Part shown: positions 37,024 to 45,728 of the stretch, one piece after another
Layout of the letters: each line of letters starts with the position of its first letter
Numbering within the stretch: the first letter of the stretch is position 1
Assembly (NCBI GenBank): GCA_963797535.1
Contig: CAWCPQ010000005.1
Location: 62,001-126,000 of the forward strand
Length of the DNA: 64,000 nucleotides
DNA from: JAWWOL01 sp963797535
GTDB taxonomy: Bacteria; Actinomycetota; Actinomycetes; JAWWOL01
Reading direction: 5' to 3'
Notes under the pieces: model-generated
The model's database searches: none
What the model saw: the letters and a program-made list of their open reading frames with translations, nothing else
Told to the model about the DNA's origin: nothing
Position numbers and translations under genes: made by a program

Positions 37024-37070
37024 GTGAGAGTGAATCCGTTCGCGGAGACCGGGAACGGATTCACTCTCAC
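37024..37070. terminator. Perfect 18-base hairpin between convergent genes
   Basis: Arms 37024-37041 and 37053-37070 are perfect inverted repeats with an 11-base loop. It lies 8 bases after one stop and 10 bases after the other, so it probably ends transcription both ways. Confidence 0.85.
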
Positions 37071-37080
37071 GCACCGACGG

Positions 37081-38139
37081 CTAGACCAGCGCCTTGGACT
37101 TCAGGTAGGCGGTGGCCACGTCCTGCGGTCGCTGGCGCAGCGAGTCGACCTTCTTGTTCAGCTGGGCGAGGTCGTCCGTGGTCAGGACGGCCGCCAGCTT
37201 GTTGAGGTTGGCCGCGATCTGCGGGTTGGCCGCCAGCGTCTTGGAGTTGACGATCGGCAGCAGGTTGTCGGCGTTCTGCAGGCCCTTGTCGTCGGTCAGG
37301 ATGACCAGCTTGGCGTCGGCGACCGTCGCGTCGGTGGTCAGGACCAGCGCCATCGTGTCCTTGCCGCTCGCGGCCGCGTTCTTGGCCTGGATCGTGTCGA
37401 CGCCGAGCTTGTCGATCTTGCTGACATTGATCCCGTACGTCGACTTCAGGCCGGGTGCGCAGAAGGGGCGGGTCGCGCACTCAGCACCGGCAGCCAGGGT
37501 GACCGGCTTGCCGAGCTTGCCGAGGTCGCTCAAGGTCTTGAGGTTGTTGGCGGTCGCGAACTTCTGGCTCACGGCGAAGGCGTTCTGGTCGACAGCCTTG
37601 GTTGCCGTCAGCGGCGTGACGCCCTTCTGCTTGGCCAGCGGTACGAGCGCCGCCATGGTCTTGGCCAGGTCGGAGGAGGCCACGGAGGCGGCCTTGGGGC
37701 CGTTGATCAGCGAGTTGAGCTGGTTGGCGTAGGTCGCCGCGTACTCCGGAACGACGGCCACCTGCCCGTTCTCCAGCGAGGACTGGAACAGCTCGGAGTT
37801 CGAGACGTTCTTGACCGTCACCTTGTAGCCGGCCTTGGTCAGCAGCGCGGCATACATGTAGGCCAGCACCGAGCTCTCGGTGAAGCCGGCCGAGGCCACG
37901 GTCAGGGAGCCGTGCCCGGTCGCGACCGGCGCGGACGAGGCCGGCCCGGTACCGGCGCTGGTGGCCGGCGCTGACGAGCCGGCGCTGGTGGCGGCGGCGG
38001 CCGCGGACGAGGTGGTGGCGGCGGCCGCGGAACCGCTCGTCGTCGGGGAGGCTCCGGTGCTGGACCCGCTGGAGCAGGCTGCGGCGAAGGAGGCAACGGC
38101 CACCAGGGCGAGGGATCGAACAAGGGTTGTGGGTCGCAT
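37081..38139 (-). CDS. Osmoprotectant (glycine betaine/choline-type) ABC transporter substrate-binding lipoprotein
   Basis: A 352-residue protein from ATG 38139. It has a lipoprotein signal with lipobox AAAC and Cys22, then a very Ala/Ser/Thr-rich spacer to about residue 75, and an OpuAC/QAT-type binding domain (GFTESSVLAYMYAALLTKAGYKV, VVPEYAATYANQL, LTTDATVADAKLVILTDDKG, split here by no gap). It would capture a quaternary ammonium osmolyte for the two permeases upstream. The promoter or processing site lies in 38140-38238. Export to the outer membrane face is expected. Confidence 0.88.
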   Translation of the reverse strand: MRPTTLVRSLALVAVASFAAACSSGSSTGASPTTSGSAAAATTSSAAAAATSAGSSAPATSAGTGPASSAPVATGHGSLTVASAGFTESSVLAYMYAALLTKAGYKVTVKNVSNSELFQSSLENGQVAVVPEYAATYANQLNSLINGPKAASVASSDLAKTMAALVPLAKQKGVTPLTATKAVDQNAFAVSQKFATANNLKTLSDLGKLGKPVTLAAGAECATRPFCAPGLKSTYGINVSKIDKLGVDTIQAKNAAASGKDTMALVLTTDATVADAKLVILTDDKGLQNADNLLPIVNSKTLAANPQIAANLNKLAAVLTTDDLAQLNKKVDSLRQRPQDVATAYLKSKALV

Positions 38140-38238
38140 CGGACCGCCTTCTGTGTCCCGTGCCGAGATGGCACGCGTGTCGGGCGGGTCTCCCCGCTGG
38201 CAACAACTACCCCATCACGAGGAAGCGACATCGGCAAA

Positions 38239-38967
38239 TCAAACCGATGCGAGCGCTGCCTCCGTCACAGGTTCGTCACCGTCAATGACTCTGAGTGTCT
38301 TGCGTCTTACTCGCCGTAGCGGGTCGAGCTGCTTCTGCAGGACCGCGAACACGAGGTCCACCGCGAGTGCCAGCACAGCCACCAGCAGCGCACCGGTCAG
38401 CAACTGCCCCGTGTCCTGGGTCTCGAAACCATCGACGATGAGACGCCCCAGCCCGCCGCCACCGATCAGTGCCGCGACCGTCGCCGTCGCGATGACCTGC
38501 ACCGACGAGATCCGTACCCCACTCATGAGCACAGGTACGGCCAGCGGCAGCTCGACCCGGCGCAGCACCTGACCCTGGGACATGCCCATCCCGCGTGCGC
38601 TCTCCTGGACGTCGCTGTCCACCTCGGACACCCCGACATAGCTGGTGGTCAGCAGCGGCGCCAGCGCGAACAGCACCAGCGCGATGATCACGGCCTTGTT
38701 GTTGATGCCCACCGGCCCGATCGCGAGCAGCACCAGGATGGCGAAGGTCGGAACGGCCCTGGCGATGTTGGACACTCCCGTCGCCAGTCCGCCGCCACGA
38801 CCGAGGTGCCCGAGCCAGACCCCGAGCGGGACGGCCAGCACGAACGCGATGAGGACCGAGATCCCGGTCAGCGCGAGGTGCTGCCCCAGCAGGATCGGGA
38901 TGCCTTCGCTGCCGTGCCAGCTCGAGCTCGACGTCAGGTAGTCGCCCATCTTCGACAGCGCGTTCAC
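38239..38967 (-). CDS. Osmoprotectant ABC transporter permease (second)
   Basis: A 242-residue protein from GTG 38967, overlapping the first permease stop (GTGA). It has about five to six membrane segments and the BPD-type EAA loop (ESARGMGMSQGQVLRRVELPLA). The pattern VPTFAILVLLAIGPVGINN fits OpuBB/OpuBD. It works with the neighbouring permease, lipoprotein and divergent ATPase. Confidence 0.9.
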   Translation of the reverse strand: MNALSKMGDYLTSSSSWHGSEGIPILLGQHLALTGISVLIAFVLAVPLGVWLGHLGRGGGLATGVSNIARAVPTFAILVLLAIGPVGINNKAVIIALVLFALAPLLTTSYVGVSEVDSDVQESARGMGMSQGQVLRRVELPLAVPVLMSGVRISSVQVIATATVAALIGGGGLGRLIVDGFETQDTGQLLTGALLVAVLALAVDLVFAVLQKQLDPLRRVRRKTLRVIDGDEPVTEAALASV

Positions 38968-39644
38968 GAGGCCCGCCTCCCCCGCCACGGAGTGAGGATG
39001 CGCTGCAGGCCGATCAGGGCCAGGTCGGCGGCCACGGCCAGCAGCACGCACAGCAGCGACGCCGTCAACGCCTCGGCCCTGAAGTTGCTCTGCAGCGAGT
39101 CGTAGAGCAGGTTGCCCAGACCACCCTCACCGATGACGGCCCCGATCGTCACCAGGGCGATCGTCGACACCGTCGCGAGCCGCACCCCGCCCATGATGGT
39201 CGGCAGCGCCAGCGGCAGCTCGACCGAGGTCAGCAGCCGCACCCGGCCGAAGCCCATGCCCCTGGCCGCTTCCACGACCTCCTCGGGCACACCGTCGAGC
39301 CCCACCAGCAGGCTCCGTACGAGAATCACCAGCGAGTAGAGGACCAGGCCGATGCGTACGGTGTTCTGGGTGAGCCCCGTCCACGGCACCAGCACCGCGA
39401 ACAGCGCCAGCGACGGAATGGTGTACGCCGCGCTGGTCACGGAAATGACGGTCGCACGACCGGCGCGCGAGCGCCGGACCAGCAGGACGAGGAACAGCGC
39501 CAGCACGAACCCCATCGACACCGACTCGATCGTCAGCGCGACATGATGCTCAACAGCGGTGAGGATGTCGGAACGACGGGTGGACAGGTAGTCACCGCAG
39601 ATCCAGGTGTTGCGTTCGAGGCAACCGGCAGCGAGGAGGACCAC
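38964..39644 (-). CDS. Osmoprotectant ABC transporter permease (first)
   Basis: A 226-residue protein. GTG 39644 gives a N-terminus with GCLERNTWICGDYLSTRRSDI, which resembles homologues; a later start is possible. It has membrane segments and the EAA loop EAARGMGFGRVRLLTSVELPLA-like segment, with PSLALFAVLVPWTGL. The start codon lies only 24 bases from the divergent ATPase start, so the promoters must overlap or the leaders are missing. Confidence 0.88.
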   Translation of the reverse strand: MVLLAAGCLERNTWICGDYLSTRRSDILTAVEHHVALTIESVSMGFVLALFLVLLVRRSRAGRATVISVTSAAYTIPSLALFAVLVPWTGLTQNTVRIGLVLYSLVILVRSLLVGLDGVPEEVVEAARGMGFGRVRLLTSVELPLALPTIMGGVRLATVSTIALVTIGAVIGEGGLGNLLYDSLQSNFRAEALTASLLCVLLAVAADLALIGLQRILTPWRGRRAS

Positions 39645-39668
39645 GGGTTGGACGCTACCCCGTTCCCG

Positions 39669-40685
39669 ATGATCCGATTCGACAAGGTCCGCAAGGAGTA
39701 CGACGACGGCACTGTCGCCGTCGAGGGACTGTCCCTCGACGTCCAGCCCGGCGAGCTGGTAGTCCTGGTCGGGCCCTCCGGCTGCGGCAAGACCACGTCG
39801 ATGAAGATGGTCAACCGGCTGATCGAACCGACGTCGGGGCAGATCTTCGTTGACGGCAAGGACATCCACAGCGAGGACCCGACCCAGCTGCGCCGCCGGA
39901 TCGGCTACGTCATCCAGAACATCGGCCTGTTTCCACACCGCACCATCAACGAGAACGTCGCCACCGTCCCCGCGCTGCTCGGCTGGGACAAGACCCGCAG
40001 CCGGGCCAGGGTCGCCGAGCTGCTCGAGCTGGTCGGGCTCGATCCGGCGCGGTACGGACCGCGCTACCCGCACGAGCTCTCCGGTGGCCAACGTCAACGG
40101 GTGGGAGTGGCTCGTGCGCTGGCGGCCGACCCGCCCGTACTCCTGATGGACGAGCCCTTCGGCGCCGTCGACCCGATCGCCAGGGCCCGGCTGCAGCAGG
40201 AGTTCCAGCACCTGCAACGGTCTCTGGGCACGACGGTGGTGTTCGTGACCCACGACATCGGCGAGGCGGTGCTGCTGGGCGACCGGATAGCAGTGATGAG
40301 CACCGGCGGCATCCTCGAGCAGTACGCGACGCCGATCGAGATCCTGAGTCAGCCCGCGACACCGTACGTCGCCGACTTCGTCGGTTCGGACCGGGCGCTG
40401 CGCCAGCTGGCGGTGCTCGCCATCCCGGATGAGGCGATCGAGCCGGGAACGACCCTGCTGCCGGGCCCGACTGTGCCGAGGGACGCCACGCTGGAGCACG
40501 CCTTGGCGGCTCTGCTGCGCCAGCCTTCAGGAGTCGTTTCGGTCACCGGCAGCGACGGCAACGCCGTGGGCACAGTGAGCCTCGAGGCCGTGCACCGGGC
40601 GGTTCAGACCGCGCAGCAGGCCAGCGCGGCTCAGGTGGCGGAAGCGTCCTTGGCCGACTCGGTGGAGTCCGGGGAGCTCAGGTAG
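39669..40685 (+). CDS. Osmoprotectant ABC transporter ATP-binding protein
   Basis: A 338-residue protein from ATG 39669 (MIRFDKVRKEYDDG). Walker A is GPSGCGKTT near residue 37, signature ELSGGQRQRVGVARAL, Walker B VLLMDEPFGAVDP, and the switch His is in VTHDIGEA. The C-terminal part after about residue 235 is CBS-like regulatory sequence typical of OpuA/OpuC ATPases. It is transcribed away from its permeases, unlike most Opu operons. Its 3' end overlaps the 113-residue protein gene on the other strand by 55 bases. Confidence 0.92.
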   Translation: MIRFDKVRKEYDDGTVAVEGLSLDVQPGELVVLVGPSGCGKTTSMKMVNRLIEPTSGQIFVDGKDIHSEDPTQLRRRIGYVIQNIGLFPHRTINENVATVPALLGWDKTRSRARVAELLELVGLDPARYGPRYPHELSGGQRQRVGVARALAADPPVLLMDEPFGAVDPIARARLQQEFQHLQRSLGTTVVFVTHDIGEAVLLGDRIAVMSTGGILEQYATPIEILSQPATPYVADFVGSDRALRQLAVLAIPDEAIEPGTTLLPGPTVPRDATLEHALAALLRQPSGVVSVTGSDGNAVGTVSLEAVHRAVQTAQQASAAQVAEASLADSVESGELR

Positions 40686-40972
40686 TCGATGAACTTCGCC
40701 CGCAGCAGCGGCTCGGCGTCGCCCAGCTCGTCGATGTGGCCGCCGAACAGCTCGCGTGCCGCCTGAACCGTCTCGATGAGGCTGCCGATGATGTTGCCCG
40801 GCGAACCGTCCTCAGAGGCCAGGGCCCCCGACTCGGGCAGGTGCTTGATGACCGCCCAGAAGAACCCCGCGTCGTGACGGTGCTCAGCGAGGTCGAAGGC
40901 GCGCTGGCGCAACTCTTCCGTGGTCAGGGCGTCAAGCTCGGCGAAGGTCGCGGACGAGGAAGTGTCAGTCAT
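40631..40972 (-). CDS. Conserved small acidic protein, unknown
   Basis: A 113-residue soluble protein from ATG 40972 (MTDTSSSATFAELDALTTEELRQRAF). It is helical and acidic, with DLAEHRHDAGFFWAVIKHLP and FGGHIDELGDAEPLLRAKFIDYL. No domain is recognised. Its last 55 bases overlap the end of the ABC ATPase gene on the other strand. The codon pattern looks like a real gene. It follows the folate/DUF3180 run by 39 bases on the same strand and may be its last gene. Confidence 0.7.
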   Translation of the reverse strand: MTDTSSSATFAELDALTTEELRQRAFDLAEHRHDAGFFWAVIKHLPESGALASEDGSPGNIIGSLIETVQAARELFGGHIDELGDAEPLLRAKFIDYLSSPDSTESAKDASAT

Positions 40973-41011
40973 GCCCCCACTGTGCCATCCCAGCAGCCTT
41001 TCAACCCACGA

Positions 41012-41533
41012 TCACCCGACTGGTGGCAGCCCGTCGCCGCCGCCGTGCAGGTCGCGCAGCGGGTCCCACTCGCGCGGCGGCGTGTTGTCGTCGCCCGGCG
41101 GGACCCCCGGCCGGCGACAGGCTTGCTCGAGCAGGAGTGCTGCGATGACCAGCAGGACCGACGCGAAGACCCCGAAACCGCTCGCCACGGCATCATGGGC
41201 GGACACCCGCAGGTCGAGATGCTGCAGCACGTAGGCGAGCATCCCAGCGTAGGCACCGGCCACCAGCGCGCCGGCCAGTGCGCTCGCCTTGGCCAGCGCG
41301 GCGACCCTGGCCACTGCCATCGGCTCGATCGGCTTGGTTCCGGGCCGACCGGCCAGCCGGGCCTTGATCGACGGTGCGGCGACCCCTTCGGCGATGGCGA
41401 GGAACACCAGGGTCACCGGCCCGTAGGTGGGGACCTCGGGCAGCTGCCCGTACACCGTGAGGACCAGCAGGTAGACCAGTCCAGCGGTGATCACTGCGGC
41501 CAGGACCAGGAATCGTACGGAGGTGGGCTTCAT
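41012..41533 (-). CDS. DUF3180 membrane protein
   Basis: A 173-residue protein from ATG 41533 with four membrane segments (about residues 8-28, 40-52, 82-104 and 116-137) and a polar C-terminus. It matches the actinobacterial DUF3180 family, which routinely follows folK. The start overlaps the folK stop (ATGA). Function is unknown. Confidence 0.88.
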   Translation of the reverse strand: MKPTSVRFLVLAAVITAGLVYLLVLTVYGQLPEVPTYGPVTLVFLAIAEGVAAPSIKARLAGRPGTKPIEPMAVARVAALAKASALAGALVAGAYAGMLAYVLQHLDLRVSAHDAVASGFGVFASVLLVIAALLLEQACRRPGVPPGDDNTPPREWDPLRDLHGGGDGLPPVG

Positions 41534-42048
41534 CGGGTCGCTCCCACGGCCTGTGCCAGCACGAGGTCGTCGCGGCGGCGGACGGCACTGTCCGGCTGGG
41601 CAGCGGCAAGCCGGTCGATGCGGCCGATGCCTGGCAGTGCAGCGTGTGGGTCGATCTCGAGCCAGGGCTGAACCACAAAGCTCCTTTCGTGCGCCCTCGG
41701 GTGAGGCAGGGTCAGACCGGGACTGTCCATGACCAGATCACCGTACGAGATCAGGTCGAGGTCGAGAGTCCTTGCCTCCCAACGGTTTTCGCGTACGCGA
41801 CCGCAAGCCGCCTCAACCACGTGGAACAGGCCGAGCAGCGTCTGTGCACTGAACGGCACCTCCGCGATGGCGACGGCGTTGAGGTAGTCGGGCTGTCCGG
41901 GTGGCCCGCCCACCGGGTCGGTGACGTAGACCGAGGACACCGCCAGCAGCCGCCACTCCTCGTGCGCGGCCAGCAGGCTCAGCGCCCGGCCGAGAGTCGG
42001 GAAGGGGTCGCCGAGGTTGGCGCCGAGGGCAACGACAACCGCTGTCAT
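41530..42048 (-). CDS. folK: 2-amino-4-hydroxy-6-hydroxymethyldihydropteridine diphosphokinase FolK
   Basis: A 172-residue protein from ATG 42048. It shows VALGANLGDP, then RTLDLDLISYGD with the metal-binding Asp pair, and LPHPRAHERSFVVQPWLEI. It transfers pyrophosphate from ATP to hydroxymethyl-dihydropterin, making the substrate of FolP. It is intact. It overlaps folB and DUF3180 by four bases on either side. Confidence 0.96.
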   Translation of the reverse strand: MTAVVVALGANLGDPFPTLGRALSLLAAHEEWRLLAVSSVYVTDPVGGPPGQPDYLNAVAIAEVPFSAQTLLGLFHVVEAACGRVRENRWEARTLDLDLISYGDLVMDSPGLTLPHPRAHERSFVVQPWLEIDPHAALPGIGRIDRLAAAQPDSAVRRRDDLVLAQAVGATR

Positions 42049-42416
42049 GAGAGGTACTCCCGGTGCCTGCGCACGGTGACCGCGACATCAGCGAAGGTCA
42101 GCGGGATCGGCGCTTGCGGCTTGTGCACGGTGACCTCGGCCTCGTTGACTCGCGGGTCGGCCAAGCACACCGCGACCAGTCGAGCGGCCAAGGTCTCGAG
42201 CAGGCTGACCGGCTCGCCCTCGACGACCGCAGCCAACGCGTGCGCCAGGGCGCCGTAGTCGACCGTGTCGACGAGGGCATCGCTGGTGGCGGCCGTACGA
42301 GTGTCCAGGAACAGCAGGGCATCCACGACGAAGATCTGGCCATCGCGACGCTCCTCGGGAAACACTCCGTGCCGGCCACGGCACTCGAGGCCGCGCAGGG
42401 CGATGGTGTCGGTCAT
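42045..42416 (-). CDS. folB: Dihydroneopterin aldolase FolB
   Basis: A 123-residue protein from ATG 42416. It shows RGHHGVF-type RGRHGVFPEERRDGQIF, DTVDYGALA, and SLLETLAARL with the substrate-binding Glu, plus VHKPQAPI. It cleaves dihydroneopterin to hydroxymethyl-dihydropterin. It overlaps folP upstream and folK downstream (ATGA), so the three enzymes are made together. Confidence 0.95.
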   Translation of the reverse strand: MTDTIALRGLECRGRHGVFPEERRDGQIFVVDALLFLDTRTAATSDALVDTVDYGALAHALAAVVEGEPVSLLETLAARLVAVCLADPRVNEAEVTVHKPQAPIPLTFADVAVTVRRHREYLS

Positions 42417-43288
42417 CGCGGCGACCCCACGATCTGCCTGGCCCGTAAAGCTTGCGCCACGAGCACGGCATCGGCGGAGGGTCGCGGCGAGTGCACGCGC
42501 ACCGCCCAGGCCCCGGCATTGGCGGCCAGCGCTGTGATTGCGGTCGTCGCTGCTTCACGGTCGTTCACCGGTCGAGGCTCGCCCGTGGCGCCGCCGAGCA
42601 GGCGGCCGAGGAACGCCTTCCGGGAAGCGCCCACCAGCAGCGGCCGGCCGAGGCTCATCAGGTCCGGCAGCCCGGCCAGCAGGTCCCAGTTGTGCTCGGC
42701 GGTCTTGGCGAAGCCGATGCCGGGGTCAAGGATCACCTGGTCGATGTCGACCCCGGCCTCGACGACGGCATGGAGCCGTTGCGCGAGCTCGGCCCTAACC
42801 TCGGCCACGACGTCGCCGTAGATCGCACGCTCCTGCATCGAGTCGCTGTGACCGCGCCAGTGCATGAGGACATAGGGCACGCCGGCACCGGCAACCACCT
42901 TGAGCAGCAAGGGATCCGCGAGCCCGCCGGAGACATCGTTGACGATGCGTGCTCCGACATCGAGCGCAGCCCGCGCGACCGCCGAGCGCATGGTGTCGAT
43001 GCTGACCACAGCGCCGGCTGCGGCGAGCGCCCCGACGACCGGGACCACCCTGGCGATCTCTTCCTGCTCGCTCACCCGCTCGGCGCCGGGTCGGGTCGAC
43101 TCGCCCCCGACGTCGAGCACGTCGGCGCCCTCGTCGAGCAGTGCCAGACCGTGCCGTACGGCAGCATCAGCGGAGAGGTGCAGCCCACCGTCGGAGAACG
43201 AGTCAGGGGTGACGTTGATGACGGCGACCACCAGGCAGCGACCAGGGTCGGGCAGCCCTGCTACGCCGGTCGCCGGATGGATGCTCAT
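42413..43288 (-). CDS. folP: Dihydropteroate synthase FolP
   Basis: A 291-residue TIM-barrel from ATG 43288. Motifs are INVTPDSFSDGG, DVGGESTRPGA, NDVSGG, DPGIGFAKTAEHNW, VGASRK and the final RVHS. It joins pABA to the pterin diphosphate and is the sulfonamide target. Start and stop overlap the lysyltransferase and folB genes by four bases each. Confidence 0.96.
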   Translation of the reverse strand: MSIHPATGVAGLPDPGRCLVVAVINVTPDSFSDGGLHLSADAAVRHGLALLDEGADVLDVGGESTRPGAERVSEQEEIARVVPVVGALAAAGAVVSIDTMRSAVARAALDVGARIVNDVSGGLADPLLLKVVAGAGVPYVLMHWRGHSDSMQERAIYGDVVAEVRAELAQRLHAVVEAGVDIDQVILDPGIGFAKTAEHNWDLLAGLPDLMSLGRPLLVGASRKAFLGRLLGGATGEPRPVNDREAATTAITALAANAGAWAVRVHSPRPSADAVLVAQALRARQIVGSPR

Positions 43289-45072
43289 GCCGAACCGATG
43301 CCCGCGAATCGACGGATGAAGCGCACGTGCGGCCGCGGCCACACGATGAACGCCTCGGCCTCGAGAGCAGCCACGGCAATCCGCGGCACGTCGCGAACCG
43401 CGGAGTAGCAGATGAAGCGTGGCTCCCACTCGGGGCTGAACTTGGCGTTGAACCGGTAGAGCGACTCGATCTGGAACCACCGGGACGAGAACACGAGGAT
43501 CGACCGCCAGAGCCGCAGGATCGGGCCGGCGCCGAGCTTTCCGCCGCGTTCCATCGCGGAGCGAAAGACCGCGAAGTTCAGCGACATGTGCTTGATGCCA
43601 AGCTCCGGCGCCGCCTGGAGCGCGTGCGCGATGAGCATCTCGTTGACACCGGCGTCAGCCGTACGGTCACGGATCATGAGGTCGAGGGACAGCCCGTCCG
43701 GCCCCCAGGGGACGAAGTGCAGCATGGCCCGCAGCGCGCCTTCCTTGAAAGCCATCACCGCAACGCAGTCGCCGTCGGCAGGGTCGCCGAACCGGCCGAG
43801 CGCCATCGAGAAACCACGCTCGGTCTCGGTCCCGCGCCAGGACGCGGCCTGGCTGCGCAGGTCGGCACGCTCGGCCGGCGCGATGTCGCCGACCCGCTTG
43901 AGGCTGACTGTGTAGCCGGCCCGCTCGACCCGGCTGACCATCTGGCGCACGTTGCGCATCTGCCTACCCTGCAAGGAAAACGTGTCGACCTGGACCACTG
44001 CTTCGTCACCGAGCTCGAAGGCATCCATGCCGCCCTCGCGGGTCCACACCTCACCGCCGAGCTCGCTGCAACCCATCACCGCCGGCACCCAGGCGTGCTG
44101 GTCGGCCTCCTCGAGGAAGCGCCGGATGGCACCGGGCCACGCCTCGGGATCGCCGATCGGATCGCCGCTGGCCAGCATCACGCCGGACACCACGCGATAG
44201 GCCACAGCGGCCTTGCCGCTGGCCGACCAGATCACGCTCTTGTCGCGGCGCAGGGCGAAGTAGCCCAACGAGTCGCGACTGCCCTGCTTGAGCAGCAAGA
44301 GGCGCAGCCGGCTCTCCTCGTCCGCGTCCAGGGCGTCGTGCGGCTGCGGGGTGCGCAGAGCGAGATAGGCGGTGACCACGGCCAGGAGCAGGCCGAGCGC
44401 CAGGGTGACGTCGCTGACGACGTCAGCGAACGCCGGCCGGATGAAGACCAGAGGACCGCTGATCCCGACCATGCCCAGCCACACCTGCTGGAGCATCTGC
44501 CAGGTCGAGTGCTCGCCGACCAACGCGTCCTGGTGGGTAGCGATGAGCAGGTAGCCGACCAGCGTGCTGGCCAGGAACAGGAAGATGAAGGCCCAGAGCG
44601 CGTTCCAGCGGGTGCTGGGGTCACCGGTCGCGTAGAAGTCGCCGCGGTAGTACAACAGCGCCGCCAGCATCAGCAGGGCGACGCCCGCTTCCTCGTAGTC
44701 CAAGCCCTTGACGATGTGGAAGACCACACTGGCGGCCAGCAGCAGCACGGACGCCTGCCAGGCGCGGTGCTTGCGCCGCCGAAGCCCCTTGGCCAGCATC
44801 AGCAGCAGCAAGCCGGTGACGACCGTCGCGGCAGCGGCTGAACGCGTGAGCGCGCCGGGCACGACTCTGGTCAGCTCCATCAGCCGGTCGTGGAACGGAC
44901 GGGTCAGCGCGCTCGCGAGGTTGATCAGGCCGATGATCGCAGCCAGCCAGCCGGCCAGCCGCGGCACCCAGGTGTGCTTGTTGCGGCGCTCGGTGAACGG
45001 TGACCGGCGCTCGGTGGTGGTCTCGGGGGGCAGAACGGCTGCAGTGGACGGCTTGTCCACTCCGGCGTTCAC
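43285..45072 (-). CDS. Phosphatidylglycerol lysyltransferase-like (MprF/DUF2156) membrane protein
   Basis: A 595-residue protein from GTG 45072. About residues 30-250 hold six or seven membrane segments. The C-terminal part is a DUF2156 acyl-transfer domain (GDPIGDPEAWPGAIRRFLEEA; KRVGDIAPAERADLR; FSMALGRFGDPADGDCVAVMAF; LMIRDRTADAGVNEMLIAHAL; SLNFAVFRSAMERG). The family transfers lysine from tRNA to phosphatidylglycerol, giving cationic-peptide resistance, or acts on other lipids. No lysyl-tRNA synthetase domain is fused. It lies inside the folate operon, coupled to folE (GTGA) and folP (ATGA). Confidence 0.88.
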   Translation of the reverse strand: MNAGVDKPSTAAVLPPETTTERRSPFTERRNKHTWVPRLAGWLAAIIGLINLASALTRPFHDRLMELTRVVPGALTRSAAAATVVTGLLLLMLAKGLRRRKHRAWQASVLLLAASVVFHIVKGLDYEEAGVALLMLAALLYYRGDFYATGDPSTRWNALWAFIFLFLASTLVGYLLIATHQDALVGEHSTWQMLQQVWLGMVGISGPLVFIRPAFADVVSDVTLALGLLLAVVTAYLALRTPQPHDALDADEESRLRLLLLKQGSRDSLGYFALRRDKSVIWSASGKAAVAYRVVSGVMLASGDPIGDPEAWPGAIRRFLEEADQHAWVPAVMGCSELGGEVWTREGGMDAFELGDEAVVQVDTFSLQGRQMRNVRQMVSRVERAGYTVSLKRVGDIAPAERADLRSQAASWRGTETERGFSMALGRFGDPADGDCVAVMAFKEGALRAMLHFVPWGPDGLSLDLMIRDRTADAGVNEMLIAHALQAAPELGIKHMSLNFAVFRSAMERGGKLGAGPILRLWRSILVFSSRWFQIESLYRFNAKFSPEWEPRFICYSAVRDVPRIAVAALEAEAFIVWPRPHVRFIRRFAGIGSA

Positions 45073-45695
45073 CGGCCGAGGATGAGGCTCATCGCCTCGG
45101 ACCGGGTCGACGGGGAGTTCTTGAACGCTCCCCGCACTGCCGAGGTGACGGTACGGGAGCCCGGTTTCCGGACACCACGCATCGACATGCACAAGTGCTC
45201 TGCCTCGACCACGACGATGACGCCCCGCGGCGACAGCCGCTCGTCGAGCGCCTCGGCGACCTGGCTGGTCAGTCGTTCCTGCACCTGCGGGCGACGGGCG
45301 TAGACGTCGACAAGCCGGGCGAGCTTGGACAGACCGGTGATGTGACCGGACTCGTTCGGGATGTAGCCGACATGGGCGACTCCGTGAAACGGCAGCAGGT
45401 GGTGCTCGCAGACGGAGTAGACGGCGATGTCCTTGACCAGCACCATCTCGTTGTGCGACTCGGCGAAGGTGTCCGACAGCACGGCTGCGGGGTCTGCCCG
45501 CAGGCCGGCGAACATCTCTTCGTAGGCGCGGGCGACCCGAGCCGGGGTCTCGATCAGCCCCGGCCGATCCGGGTCCTCGCCGACCGCGAGCAGCAGCTCG
45601 CGGACGGCCCGCTCCACCCGTTCGCTGTCGAACCCACTGCTCGAGCCGTCGGCCGGATCGGGCCGTGAGTCTCCTGGCCGCAGCTCAGCGACCAT
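45069..45695 (-). CDS. folE: GTP cyclohydrolase I FolE
   Basis: A 208-residue protein from ATG 45695. The zinc site and active site are seen in SVCEHHLLPFHG, with YIPNESGHITGLSKLARLVDVYARRPQ (shown in parts), QERLTSQVAEAL and EAEHLCMSMRGVRKPGS. It opens the GTP ring to dihydroneopterin triphosphate, the first step of folate synthesis. It follows ftsH by 33 bases on the same strand and overlaps the lysyltransferase start. Confidence 0.96.
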   Translation of the reverse strand: MVAELRPGDSRPDPADGSSSGFDSERVERAVRELLLAVGEDPDRPGLIETPARVARAYEEMFAGLRADPAAVLSDTFAESHNEMVLVKDIAVYSVCEHHLLPFHGVAHVGYIPNESGHITGLSKLARLVDVYARRPQVQERLTSQVAEALDERLSPRGVIVVVEAEHLCMSMRGVRKPGSRTVTSAVRGAFKNSPSTRSEAMSLILGR

Positions 45696-45728
45696 GTCCC
45701 CGACCCGTGACCCGTACGGTCATCGCGG

